Notes under the pieces: generated by a model
Told to the model about the DNA's origin: nothing
Database searches by the model: none
Seen by the model: the letters and a program-made list of their open reading frames with translations, nothing else
Program-made: the position numbers and the translations under genes
Shown here: positions 53,234 through 59,701 of the stretch, piece after piece
How positions within the stretch are numbered: the stretch's first letter is position 1
Layout: every line of letters begins with the position of its first letter
DNA from: Lachnospiraceae bacterium
GTDB lineage: Bacteria > Bacillota > Clostridia > Lachnospirales > Lachnospiraceae
Direction: 5' to 3'
Assembly (NCBI GenBank): GCA_022774505.1
Contig: JALFLW010000061.1
Span: 1-59,701 of the forward strand
Length of the DNA: 59,701 nucleotides

Positions 53234-53740
53234 TCAGCGAGCCAGAAAATTGGTGATCTCAGCAATATATAGTGTATGATAATCTTTATCCGAATACCAT
53301 TTATCATCGATTTCACTGTTCAAAAATTCGTCAGGCTTGATCTGTGTAGCAGACATGGATTTGCAGATCAGTACCAGATTTGCCTGGTCTACATAAGGAA
53401 CTCCATTTTCATAATTAATTTCCACACCCGCCTCTTTAAGCTTGTCCTCTGTCCGTCCCGATACGGTTCCAAGATATTTTAACATATTACGGTGTTTCTC
53501 TCCAAGAAAAGACAGAGAAAATGTACCTTCACGGTCAATAAATTCTTTGGTATAACGGCTCTGGCGGATTAAAATAAATGCCGCATTTTTCCCCCACATA
53601 ATGCCCATTCCGCCCCATGAAGCCGTCATGGTATTCACTTTCTCTTCATTCCCGGCTGTTACCAGCATCCATTCCTTTCCGATCTTTTCAAAGGGATTAC
53701 ACTCCATCATATCAGCTGTAAATGATTGAAAACTATGCAT
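53234..53740 (-). CDS. Flavin reductase-like (FMN-binding split barrel) protein
   Basis: 168 residues. KEWMLVTAGNEEKVNTMTASWGGMG and FSLSFLGEKHRNML resemble flavin-reductase-domain proteins that bind FMN. GGAGG precedes ATG 53740. Divergent from the PHP gene. Partner oxygenase not seen, consistent with an anaerobic reductase role. Confidence 0.88.
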   Translation of the reverse strand: MHSFQSFTADMMECNPFEKIGKEWMLVTAGNEEKVNTMTASWGGMGIMWGKNAAFILIRQSRYTKEFIDREGTFSLSFLGEKHRNMLKYLGTVSGRTEDKLKEAGVEINYENGVPYVDQANLVLICKSMSATQIKPDEFLNSEIDDKWYSDKDYHTLYIAEITNFLAR

Positions 53741-53795
53741 TGTTCTTCCTCCATTCTCATTAATTTTAATACCAGTATATATTCTCTACATATTT

Positions 53796-53824
53796 TTGAC
53801 AAGCTTTCCATAAAATGATAGGAT
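53796..53824 (+). promoter_or_regulatory. Predicted promoter for PHP-BrkB genes
   Basis: TTGACA (53796-53801), 17-base spacer, TAGGAT (53819-53824). Confidence 0.65.
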
Positions 53825-53861
53825 AACGCTGATAGATTCCAAAGACAGAACGGAGAACATT

Positions 53862-54524
53862 ATGAAGATCGAAATGCATACACATACAAGCGAAGCCAGT
53901 CCCTGTGCCAATGTTTGTGCCAAAGATATTCCTGCTTTATATCAGAAGGCGGGCTATGATGCTATCGTGATAACAGATCATTATTGCAAATGGGCTCAGG
54001 AACGAAGCGGTATGAAAACAGCTGAAGAATATGCTGAATATTTTTTGAAAGGTTATCAGGCAGCCAGAGCCGCCGGAAATGCAATTGGATTTACGGTTCT
54101 TCCGGGTGCAGAAGTAAATCTTCCCGGCAGTCCCAATGACTATTTGTTATATGGTATTACCGAGGATTTCATCCGAAAGTATCCTGCCATGCATGAACTG
54201 ACCTTAGAAAAACTTTATCTGATATGTCATCAGCATGATATACTGCTATTTCAGGCACATCCTTACAGAACCTACTGTACTCCTGCAGATCCGTCATACC
54301 TTGACGGTGCCGAAAGCTTCAACGGAAATCCAAGACATAATAATCAAAATGCGGCTGCCTCTCAATGGGTAGAAAAAAACAAGCTGATTCCCTCCTCCGG
54401 AAGTGATTTTCATGAATTTGAGGATGTTGCGAAGGGCGGCATAGAAACGCCTGTTTCCGTTACAACGCCCCGGATGTTATATAAGGTTTTGCACTCCGGC
54501 AGTTACCGTCTGCTTACCCCCTGA
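53862..54524 (+). CDS. PHP-domain phosphoesterase
   Basis: 220 residues. Metal-binding motifs MHTHTSEASPC, ITDHYCKW, FQAHPYR and GSDFHE define a PHP domain. It may hydrolyse a nucleotide or phosphorylated metabolite. GGAG lies six bases before ATG 53862. Co-directional with BrkB, 38 bases apart. Confidence 0.88.
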   Translation: MKIEMHTHTSEASPCANVCAKDIPALYQKAGYDAIVITDHYCKWAQERSGMKTAEEYAEYFLKGYQAARAAGNAIGFTVLPGAEVNLPGSPNDYLLYGITEDFIRKYPAMHELTLEKLYLICHQHDILLFQAHPYRTYCTPADPSYLDGAESFNGNPRHNNQNAAASQWVEKNKLIPSSGSDFHEFEDVAKGGIETPVSVTTPRMLYKVLHSGSYRLLTP

Positions 54525-54562
54525 AACGATCCGGGCAGCCACACATTGAAATGAGGAAAGAG

Positions 54563-55534
54563 ATGAAAAAAAGAGAGAATTTAAAAAAACTGAGTGAAAT
54601 CCTCGAACGTCTGAAAAAACAATGGAATCAGGAGCCAAAGGCAGTTCCTCAAGTAATCTACCGCAAAGGAAAACTTTTAGGTTTTAACCTTCTGGATACC
54701 GCTGTATCTGCATATGCCGGACAGGCTGCCTTTATGATGATCCTGTCTTTCTTTCCCTTTATCATGTTTATGATGGTGCTGCTGCAGCATCTTCCTTTAT
54801 CACCGGAGCTCCTTATCACGGCAACCGAAAGTTTTGTCCCGGAATCCTTTCGGGATTTTATGACAAATATCATTACAAATATATATACAAGCCAGACCTC
54901 CTCTTTGCTGCCGGTCACAGTTGTCGCCGCATTATGGCTCGGCTCAAAATCTTTTCTATCCATTATATATGGACTGAACTCGGTATATAAGATTCCTGAA
55001 ACAAGAGGATATTTCACCCTGCGTCTCTGGGCTGTTTTCTATACTATATTGTTTGCTCTGCTGATCATTGCCACACTGATACTTCTTGTATTTGGCAACC
55101 AGCTTTTTCTGCGCATCACAAAAATCTTTCCGCTGCTTGCCCACATTCTGCTGCCGATCATCAGCTTTCGCTCTACGGCAGGCTTTTTCATCATGCTTTT
55201 CTTTTTTACTGGGATGTATGTATTGATCCCGAATCATAAAATGCACGGTTATGTCGCAGAATACGTTCCGTCTGATGAGCTTGCAGGTACTGCTATCCCC
55301 ACCGGTTCCGTTTCCATCATCAGCCAGCTTCCCGGTGCCATCACTTCCACGATCGGCTGGCTTGGCTTTTCATATCTTTATTCTTTCTATGTAGACCATA
55401 TCAGCAATTATGCGTCCATTTATGGCACAATGACAACAATTGCCCTGCTGATGGTCTGGCTCTATGCATGTATGTATATCCTGTTTTTTGGCGGTTGGCT
55501 GAATTATACGATACAACGATTTTTATATGAATGA
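54563..55534 (+). CDS. YihY/BrkB family membrane protein
   Basis: 323 residues, about six transmembrane segments. AYAGQAAFMMILSFFPFIMFM and LLPVTVVAALWLGSKSFLSIIYGLNSVY are family hallmarks. Function unproven; once named ribonuclease BN by mistake. The start ATG 54563 follows AGGAAAGAG; the ATG at 54551 has no site. Confidence 0.92.
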   Translation: MKKRENLKKLSEILERLKKQWNQEPKAVPQVIYRKGKLLGFNLLDTAVSAYAGQAAFMMILSFFPFIMFMMVLLQHLPLSPELLITATESFVPESFRDFMTNIITNIYTSQTSSLLPVTVVAALWLGSKSFLSIIYGLNSVYKIPETRGYFTLRLWAVFYTILFALLIIATLILLVFGNQLFLRITKIFPLLAHILLPIISFRSTAGFFIMLFFFTGMYVLIPNHKMHGYVAEYVPSDELAGTAIPTGSVSIISQLPGAITSTIGWLGFSYLYSFYVDHISNYASIYGTMTTIALLMVWLYACMYILFFGGWLNYTIQRFLYE

Positions 55535-55552
55535 TCTGATAAACAGTTTTCT

Positions 55553-55800
55553 TATGTAACTAAGACTTCCCACACCAATAACAGAAAGCAGCCCATAATA
55601 TATCTTATATCTTGAAGAGAAAATAGGCATTTTGCCTCGGAATACAAATTGATCCGTGACCTGTGACAAGACAATTTTTTAGTCACAGGTCACGGATTTA
55701 AAGGTACTTAGAAAGGCAAAATGCTATTGCATGCAACCGGATATAAGACATATTATGGGTATATATTGGTTTTGGGTGTAGGAAGTCTTAGTTATGTAAT
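55553..55800. repeat. Inverted repeat element, family C (two arms) with central hairpin
   Basis: Left arm 55553-55637 and right arm 55714-55794 are imperfect complements (TAACTAAGACTTCC at the outer ends, GGCATTTTGCCT / AGGCAAAATGC inside). Between them a 14-base perfect hairpin CCGTGACCTGTGAC / GTCACAGGTCACGG. The right arm recurs as a direct copy at 57263-57343. Looks like a miniature element lying between convergent genes. Confidence 0.8.
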
Positions 55801-55801
55801 T

Positions 55802-57220
55802 TTATCTTATTTCACAATGACTATAATAATGCTGCAAAATCTCTTTGTAATTATAGCCCTGTCTTGCCATTTCTCCTGCCCCATTCTGGCTCATTCCTAC
55901 TCCATGTCCAAGTCCGCCCCCCAGCAGCGTAAATACCACCTTTCCATCCTCGGTTCCATCCAGCACGGTAAATGCGGCACTTGGCAGCATAGAAAGTACC
56001 GTTTTTTCACCGGAACTTTTTCTGACAATCTCCGTTCCCACGGGATATAATTGCTGCCTTATCTTTTCCTGTCCCTCTATGGTCACTCTTCCTTTGGTTC
56101 CAATGATGCGTATCCTTCGTATCAGGCCACTTTTTCCGCGCTTGAGAATCCTGATCCTTTGGACTTTCCCAATACCAAGCTTGGCACCGAGGATCTCCCC
56201 TGTCAGTTTCACCTGCCAGCGGTACCAGTCATAACCGGAATCAAATGTCTTCATCGAATCTTTTACAATAAAATCATAAAACCTCTTTTCCTGCATCAGG
56301 TCTTCCCTATCCTCTTCCCCTGATGATTGAAAACGGACCGGATAATTTTTTCCTTTGACTCCACCCCATGCTTCCTCTTCTGACGCACTATAGCCCCAGG
56401 ATGTGGAATAATAATACGTCGTGATCACTCTATTATCCGAATAAACCTTTTTCCCTGCTGTTGCCCGGACCGCCCGCCGGGTACGTTTATCCTCGTCCGT
56501 CATACGATATACCTGGAAAGATGTCGTATCATCCACATCAGCCCCATAATCTTTATAGCTGTTGGAACGCATCTGTTTCCATGCAAAAGAACGTGCACAG
56601 ACTGCCTGTGCTTTCAATGCTTCCATGGGATAAGAGGATGGCATTTCACTGGGAACAACGCCAAACAGATACTCCTCAACAGATAATGTATTGACCACAA
56701 GAAAACCTTTCTTTTTTCTTGTGATCATCATACTTCCTCTATATTCGGGGATCTTTCCCGATCTTGTAATGGATTTGATCCTGATCCTGCCATTTGGACA
56801 CGAGATCTTTACTCTTTTTATCTGTTTGTTTTTTCCCTTCTCTGAAAATATGATCGTTTTTCCTTTTTTGTAATGCTTCCTTCTTCCATTGACGGTGACG
56901 ATCACATCCTGCGTTCCACTTACACATATCCTGTCATGATAAATACTGTTCATTGCATCATTTGTGATCAAAACACGTATCTTTTCCTTGTCCCTATCTT
57001 TCTTTGCAGCTTCTTTTGATTTGTTATCCTTTACCGGTTTGACCTGTTTTTTCTCTGGCTGAAACATCCTTTTTTTCTGACAGTCAAAGATCAGACAACC
57101 CAAAAAAAGCACCGACAATGCCAGTATAAACCACAGCCGACGCCGTATTTTCTGTTTTTTTTGATATTTCTTATTCCTATGAATCCTGCTTTTTCTGATA
57201 TTTTTCTGCTTTGCTGTCAT
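55802..57220 (-). CDS. SpoIID/LytB-domain protein
   Basis: 472 residues. Very basic N-terminus, one transmembrane helix (~residues 29-47), then a SpoIID domain: VNTLSVEEYLFGVVPSEMPSSYPMEALKAQAVCARSFA and LGHGVGMSQNGAGEMA near the end. SpoIID is a lytic transglycosylase in engulfment; this copy is longer and may be a paralogue acting on peptidoglycan in growth or sporulation. AGAAGGAAA precedes ATG 57220. Family C repeats flank it at both ends. Confidence 0.9.
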   Translation of the reverse strand: MTAKQKNIRKSRIHRNKKYQKKQKIRRRLWFILALSVLFLGCLIFDCQKKRMFQPEKKQVKPVKDNKSKEAAKKDRDKEKIRVLITNDAMNSIYHDRICVSGTQDVIVTVNGRRKHYKKGKTIIFSEKGKNKQIKRVKISCPNGRIRIKSITRSGKIPEYRGSMMITRKKKGFLVVNTLSVEEYLFGVVPSEMPSSYPMEALKAQAVCARSFAWKQMRSNSYKDYGADVDDTTSFQVYRMTDEDKRTRRAVRATAGKKVYSDNRVITTYYYSTSWGYSASEEEAWGGVKGKNYPVRFQSSGEEDREDLMQEKRFYDFIVKDSMKTFDSGYDWYRWQVKLTGEILGAKLGIGKVQRIRILKRGKSGLIRRIRIIGTKGRVTIEGQEKIRQQLYPVGTEIVRKSSGEKTVLSMLPSAAFTVLDGTEDGKVVFTLLGGGLGHGVGMSQNGAGEMARQGYNYKEILQHYYSHCEIR

Positions 57221-57262
57221 TCATTTTCCTTCTGTTGTTTATTTTGATCTAACTGCTGGGAC

Positions 57263-57343
57263 AGGCAAAATGCTATTACATGCAACCTGACATAAGACAT
57301 ATTATGGGTATATATCAGTTTTGGGTGTGGGAAATCTTAGTTG
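57263..57343. repeat. Single copy of family C repeat
   Basis: 81 bases, about 90% identical to 55714-55794 in the same orientation. It overlaps the 3' end of the Zn-PLC-like gene, supplying its last ~14 codons. Confidence 0.8.
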
Positions 57344-58120
57344 CCTGACTCCTTCACCAATATATGTATAAATATTCTCTCTTATGAATAAAACCGCCTC
57401 CTCAATAAACCGAAGTGCCCGTTCATAAGTATAATAAACCGGCCTTTCAGGTTCAGGTGCATGGTCAAAGAAAAATTCTCTCACCCATTTTCTGCTGTCC
57501 GCCATCTCCTGTGCCGTGATCATATCCTGTTTATGACCCGTCCGTCCGAAACATTCTCCACTATTTTTTTCCCCCCGGTCAATCTCCTGCATCTCTTCTA
57601 TGCTGCAGATATCTTCACAGGATAACGCCCTTTGCATTTCATTCATACCCGGATATTCTCTTCCAAGCCGGAAGTCGATCTGATTGACATCATAAGTAAA
57701 ATGCTCAAATGTTTCCATGTCACGGTCCGTCAGACCAAGCACAGAGATCTTATCCATAAATTCAGGCCGGATCGTCTTCATAAAGATTTCGTCCGTGAGT
57801 ATATGCGTCACATATCCCAAATAAAGATCCCTGTCCAAGGTCTGATCAGACAGCATCTGAATACAAAATTGCTGCAGTCTGTCATGAAAGAGGGTAAGAT
57901 TTTGCGGTTCTGTAAACCTCCAATCCGGTATCCCATCCCGAAAATGTGTATGCATTTTCATTGGACGCACATATCCTTTTCTGGACATGATACCGTCAGG
58001 AGCCAGATTTCCTAAAAGAAAATGTACGGGATCTGACACATTCAAAAAGCAGCCGGTTCTCTTCCTGTCTATCCGAAGTAATTCCGCTGTCACTGCCATA
58101 TGCTCGACTGATCCTGCCAC
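57302..58120 (-). CDS. Zinc-dependent phospholipase C-like protein
   Basis: 272 residues. HFLLGNLAPDG, KMHTHFRD and LGYVTHILTDEIF match the metal-ligand pattern of the Zn-dependent PLC family in style, though activity is not assured. GTG start at 58120 follows GGGGAGG. No signal peptide. The C-terminal FPTPKTDIYP lies inside repeat family C, suggesting the repeat replaced the original end. Confidence 0.7.
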   Translation of the reverse strand: MAGSVEHMAVTAELLRIDRKRTGCFLNVSDPVHFLLGNLAPDGIMSRKGYVRPMKMHTHFRDGIPDWRFTEPQNLTLFHDRLQQFCIQMLSDQTLDRDLYLGYVTHILTDEIFMKTIRPEFMDKISVLGLTDRDMETFEHFTYDVNQIDFRLGREYPGMNEMQRALSCEDICSIEEMQEIDRGEKNSGECFGRTGHKQDMITAQEMADSRKWVREFFFDHAPEPERPVYYTYERALRFIEEAVLFIRENIYTYIGEGVRQLRFPTPKTDIYP

Positions 58121-58179
58121 TGTGTCCTCCCCTCCTCTTATCTAACACAAATCAAATAATATGCATATCTCTGCCTTTT

Positions 58180-59169
58180 CTACAAGTGCTCCAAAGCCTG
58201 CTTTGCAGTCTGCACCAAATACCCCATGGCAATCCCCGGATAGCTGCCTGCTGCAGTCTCTCCCGTCAGCATCAATGCATCAGCTCCATCAAGTACCGCA
58301 TTATAAATATCAGATACCTCTGCTCTGGTTGGCACCATCGCCTCCTCCATGGAATGTAAGAGCTGCGTCACTACCATAAACGGTTTGCCTGCCTTCCTGC
58401 AGCGTTCACTAATATCCTTCTGAATAGTCGGAAGCTCCCAGAGAGGAACCGCCATTCCAAGATCTCCCCTGGCAATCACTACCATATCACATTCAGGAAT
58501 GATCTCATCAATAGCCTCATATCCCGCTATATTCTCAATCTTTGCAAAAATACGAATATCACCGACACCCTCTGCCTCCAGTGTCCTGCGTAGATTAATA
58601 ACATCCTGTGCCCCGCGCACAAACGGAAGCATAACACCAGTCACCCCTGCCTCCTGTGCATTATGAATATTAGCCAGATCCGCCTTCGTCAACGTAGGAA
58701 GCTCCAGATCCAGCCCCGGAATGGTAATACTCTTGCGTGACTTTAAAACACCTCCACGCACAACGATACACTCCGCATAATTTTCCTTTGCCTTCTTTAC
58801 TTTCAGAAGGAGCTTACCGTCGTCTACCAGAATTTCCTGTCCTTTTTCCAAAGATGCTCTGATCTGCTTGGAAAGCTTAATGCCCCCCTTGCCCAAGATA
58901 ACCTTCTTACCCTCTTCCAGGATCAAAGGTTTCTTTAATTTGCCGATCCTAAGCTCCGGTCCCTGTAAGTCTACCAAAAGCTCCGGTTTGATATCACATC
59001 TTTTCGCTGCCTTCCTCATATTTGTCAGCCATCCCTCTCTCGCATCCAGATCCTGGTGAGAAAGATTCATTCTGACACCCGTCATGCCGGTTCGAAACAT
59101 CTCCTCTATTATTTTCTCACTTTCGCATGCACTTCCCAGCGTCCCATAAAATTCAATTTTTTTGTCCAT
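58180..59169 (-). CDS. Short pyruvate kinase-like protein
   Basis: 329 residues, the barrel and B domain of pyruvate kinase without the C-terminal allosteric domain (full enzymes have ~470-590). Retained are GVRMNLSH (Arg and Asn of the phosphate site), LVDLQGPELRIG, FAKIENIAG (Lys, Glu), ARGDLGMAVP (Asp) and VTQLLHSM (Thr). The usual first strand KTKIVCTIGP reads KIEFYGTLGS. It may be a catalytically altered paralogue. ATG 59169 follows GGAGACGACA; an in-frame extension reaches 59181. Confidence 0.82.
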   Translation of the reverse strand: MDKKIEFYGTLGSACESEKIIEEMFRTGMTGVRMNLSHQDLDAREGWLTNMRKAAKRCDIKPELLVDLQGPELRIGKLKKPLILEEGKKVILGKGGIKLSKQIRASLEKGQEILVDDGKLLLKVKKAKENYAECIVVRGGVLKSRKSITIPGLDLELPTLTKADLANIHNAQEAGVTGVMLPFVRGAQDVINLRRTLEAEGVGDIRIFAKIENIAGYEAIDEIIPECDMVVIARGDLGMAVPLWELPTIQKDISERCRKAGKPFMVVTQLLHSMEEAMVPTRAEVSDIYNAVLDGADALMLTGETAAGSYPGIAMGYLVQTAKQALEHL

Positions 59170-59257
59170 TGTCGTCTCCATTCCGCATTATCTGCGTATT
59201 CCATACAAATAACAATACTTTATTACTATAGACCATTTCTGCTTAATAAAAAAGGAC

Positions 59258-59286
59258 TTGATTTTTCATATCAAATACGTTAGAAT
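59258..59286 (+). promoter_or_regulatory. Predicted promoter of tRNA-Thr
   Basis: TTGATT (59258-59263), 17-base spacer, TAGAAT (59281-59286), 10 bases before the tRNA. Confidence 0.65.
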
Positions 59287-59296
59287 AGTGTGCAGT

Positions 59297-59369
59297 GCTG
59301 AAATAGCTCAGTTGGTAGAGCACTTCACTCGTAATGAAGGGGTCGTCGGTTCGAGTCCGATTTTCAGCT
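59297..59369 (+). tRNA. tRNA-Thr (anticodon CGU)
   Basis: Cloverleaf: acceptor GCTGAAA / TTTCAGC, D-arm AGCTCAGTTGGTAGAGC, anticodon arm CTTCA-CTCGTAA-TGAAG giving anticodon CGT (reads ACG), T-arm GTCGG-TTCGAGT-CCGAT. No encoded CCA. Its 3' half is a likely attachment site for the neighbouring integrase. Confidence 0.95.
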
Positions 59370-59382
59370 TTGATATAAAAGT

Positions 59383-59413
59383 CTTAGAAACCTGGAGTTT
59401 CTAAGGCTTTTTA
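59383..59413 (+). terminator. Terminator after tRNA
   Basis: CTTAGAAAC-5-GTTTCTAAG followed by GCTTTTTATC. Confidence 0.8.
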
Positions 59414-59515
59414 TCATTTTAGGACTACTTCCTGATAGAACGGTTTTGCTTGAAAATGTCCTGAAATACCCTAAGTTTTCCATTCTGATTTGGTAAACTT
59501 TTTGGAAAACTTTCA

Positions 59516-59538
59516 ATAGCCTGATAACATTAGGCTAT
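59516..59538. repeat. Inverted repeat between tRNA and integrase
   Basis: ATAGCCT-9-AGGCTAT, about 80 bases before the integrase start. Possible recombinase arm site or operator. The rest of 59414-59619 shows no gene. Confidence 0.35.
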
Positions 59539-59619
59539 CAGATGAATGTCAGTTATAAATATCATTCTCAGTGCAGTGGTTGACATAGCGATCACATTTT
59601 TTTAAGGAGGATGATACTC

Positions 59620-59701
59620 ATGAGCAAAAGAAGACACGGCGAAGGTTGTTGGGATAGTATATCCGTAAAAGGTATCACTTACAAGCGCTTCCGCATCAAT
59701 G
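59620..59701 (+). CDS. Site-specific integrase, N-terminus only
   Basis: First 27 codons, cut by the window edge: MSKRRHGEGCWDSISVKG then ITYKRFRIN. The KRRxGEGxW...KG..YKRFR pattern is the arm-type DNA-binding start of tyrosine recombinases of integrative elements in Firmicutes. ATG at 59620 follows AAGGAGGATGATACTC, a very strong site. Located 250 bases past tRNA-Thr in the same direction. Confidence 0.75.
   Translation, partial: MSKRRHGEGCWDSISVKGITYKRFRIN

Overview
The window reads as chromosome of a low-to-moderate GC Gram-positive anaerobe of the Clostridia, most likely Lachnospiraceae. The evidence is: strong GGAGG-type ribosome binding sites before most genes, a class 1B dihydroorotate dehydrogenase (PyrD plus the Fe-S/flavin subunit PyrK), families common in that group (C_GCxxG_C_C, DUF3793, DUF3737, SPFH/zinc-ribbon, YolD with a Y-family polymerase, BceRSAB-type module, SpoIID-like protein), and many closely packed minus-strand genes. 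This is inference from gene content; no rRNA is present. Most genes lie on the minus strand.

Layout. 0.3-4.1 kb: a minus-strand operon of a ParA/MinD-like ATPase with a deviant P-loop and two paralogous proteins, each a helical N-terminal domain (TerB-like, tentative) joined to a right-handed beta-helix. I recognise no described system with this composition, and it is my best candidate for something new; the operon may continue beyond the left edge. 4.3-13.4 kb: FliB-type lysine methylase with a previously untracked 50-residue membrane protein, then pyrE, an amino-acid ABC transporter, pyrD-K-F-C and a Nudix-like gene. 13.5-16.1 kb: asd and a divergent HisRS-like gene. 16.3-23.7 kb: a LacI-type sensor fused to GGDEF-EAL, DUF3737, MATE efflux, MalY-like lyase and a membrane protein of unknown role.

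23.8-28.0 kb: a two-gene ABC exporter whose first gene carries a frameshift. It is preceded by a canonical promoter, a 19-codon tyrosine-rich leader peptide and an intrinsic terminator, an arrangement that recalls ribosome-mediated attenuation of B. subtilis bmrCD. 28.1-37.8 kb: metY, SPFH protein, L,D-transpeptidase, HAD phosphatase, DUF3793 with a probable metal-responsive operator, nth, a cytidylate-kinase-like protein, YolD and a Y-family DNA polymerase. 37.9-43.0 kb: a complete BceRSAB-like antimicrobial-peptide sensing and resistance module led by a C_GCxxG_C_C protein. 43.2-51.6 kb: AraC remnant, DUF11 protein, HD protein, chemoreceptor with a BMP lipoprotein, RelA/SpoT-like protein, Fe-alcohol dehydrogenase, NudC.

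51.7-59.2 kb: small conserved and secreted proteins, flavin reductase, PHP phosphoesterase, YihY/BrkB membrane protein, SpoIID-like protein, a Zn-PLC-like protein and a short pyruvate-kinase-like protein. At the right edge a tRNA-Thr(CGU) gene is followed by the first 27 codons of a tyrosine-type integrase, so an integrated mobile element probably begins there.

Three families of short non-coding repeats recur: (A) a 23-bp block fused to terminator T-tracts (16.15-16.3 kb, 27.7 kb); (B) promoter-like TGATATAAT boxes with hairpins upstream of pyrE, the amino-acid binding protein and the BMP lipoprotein; (C) an ~81-bp unit at the 3' ends of three genes (55.55-55.8 and 57.3 kb). Start codons given here were chosen by ribosome binding site and family alignment from memory; all family assignments come from reading the sequence, with no database search.
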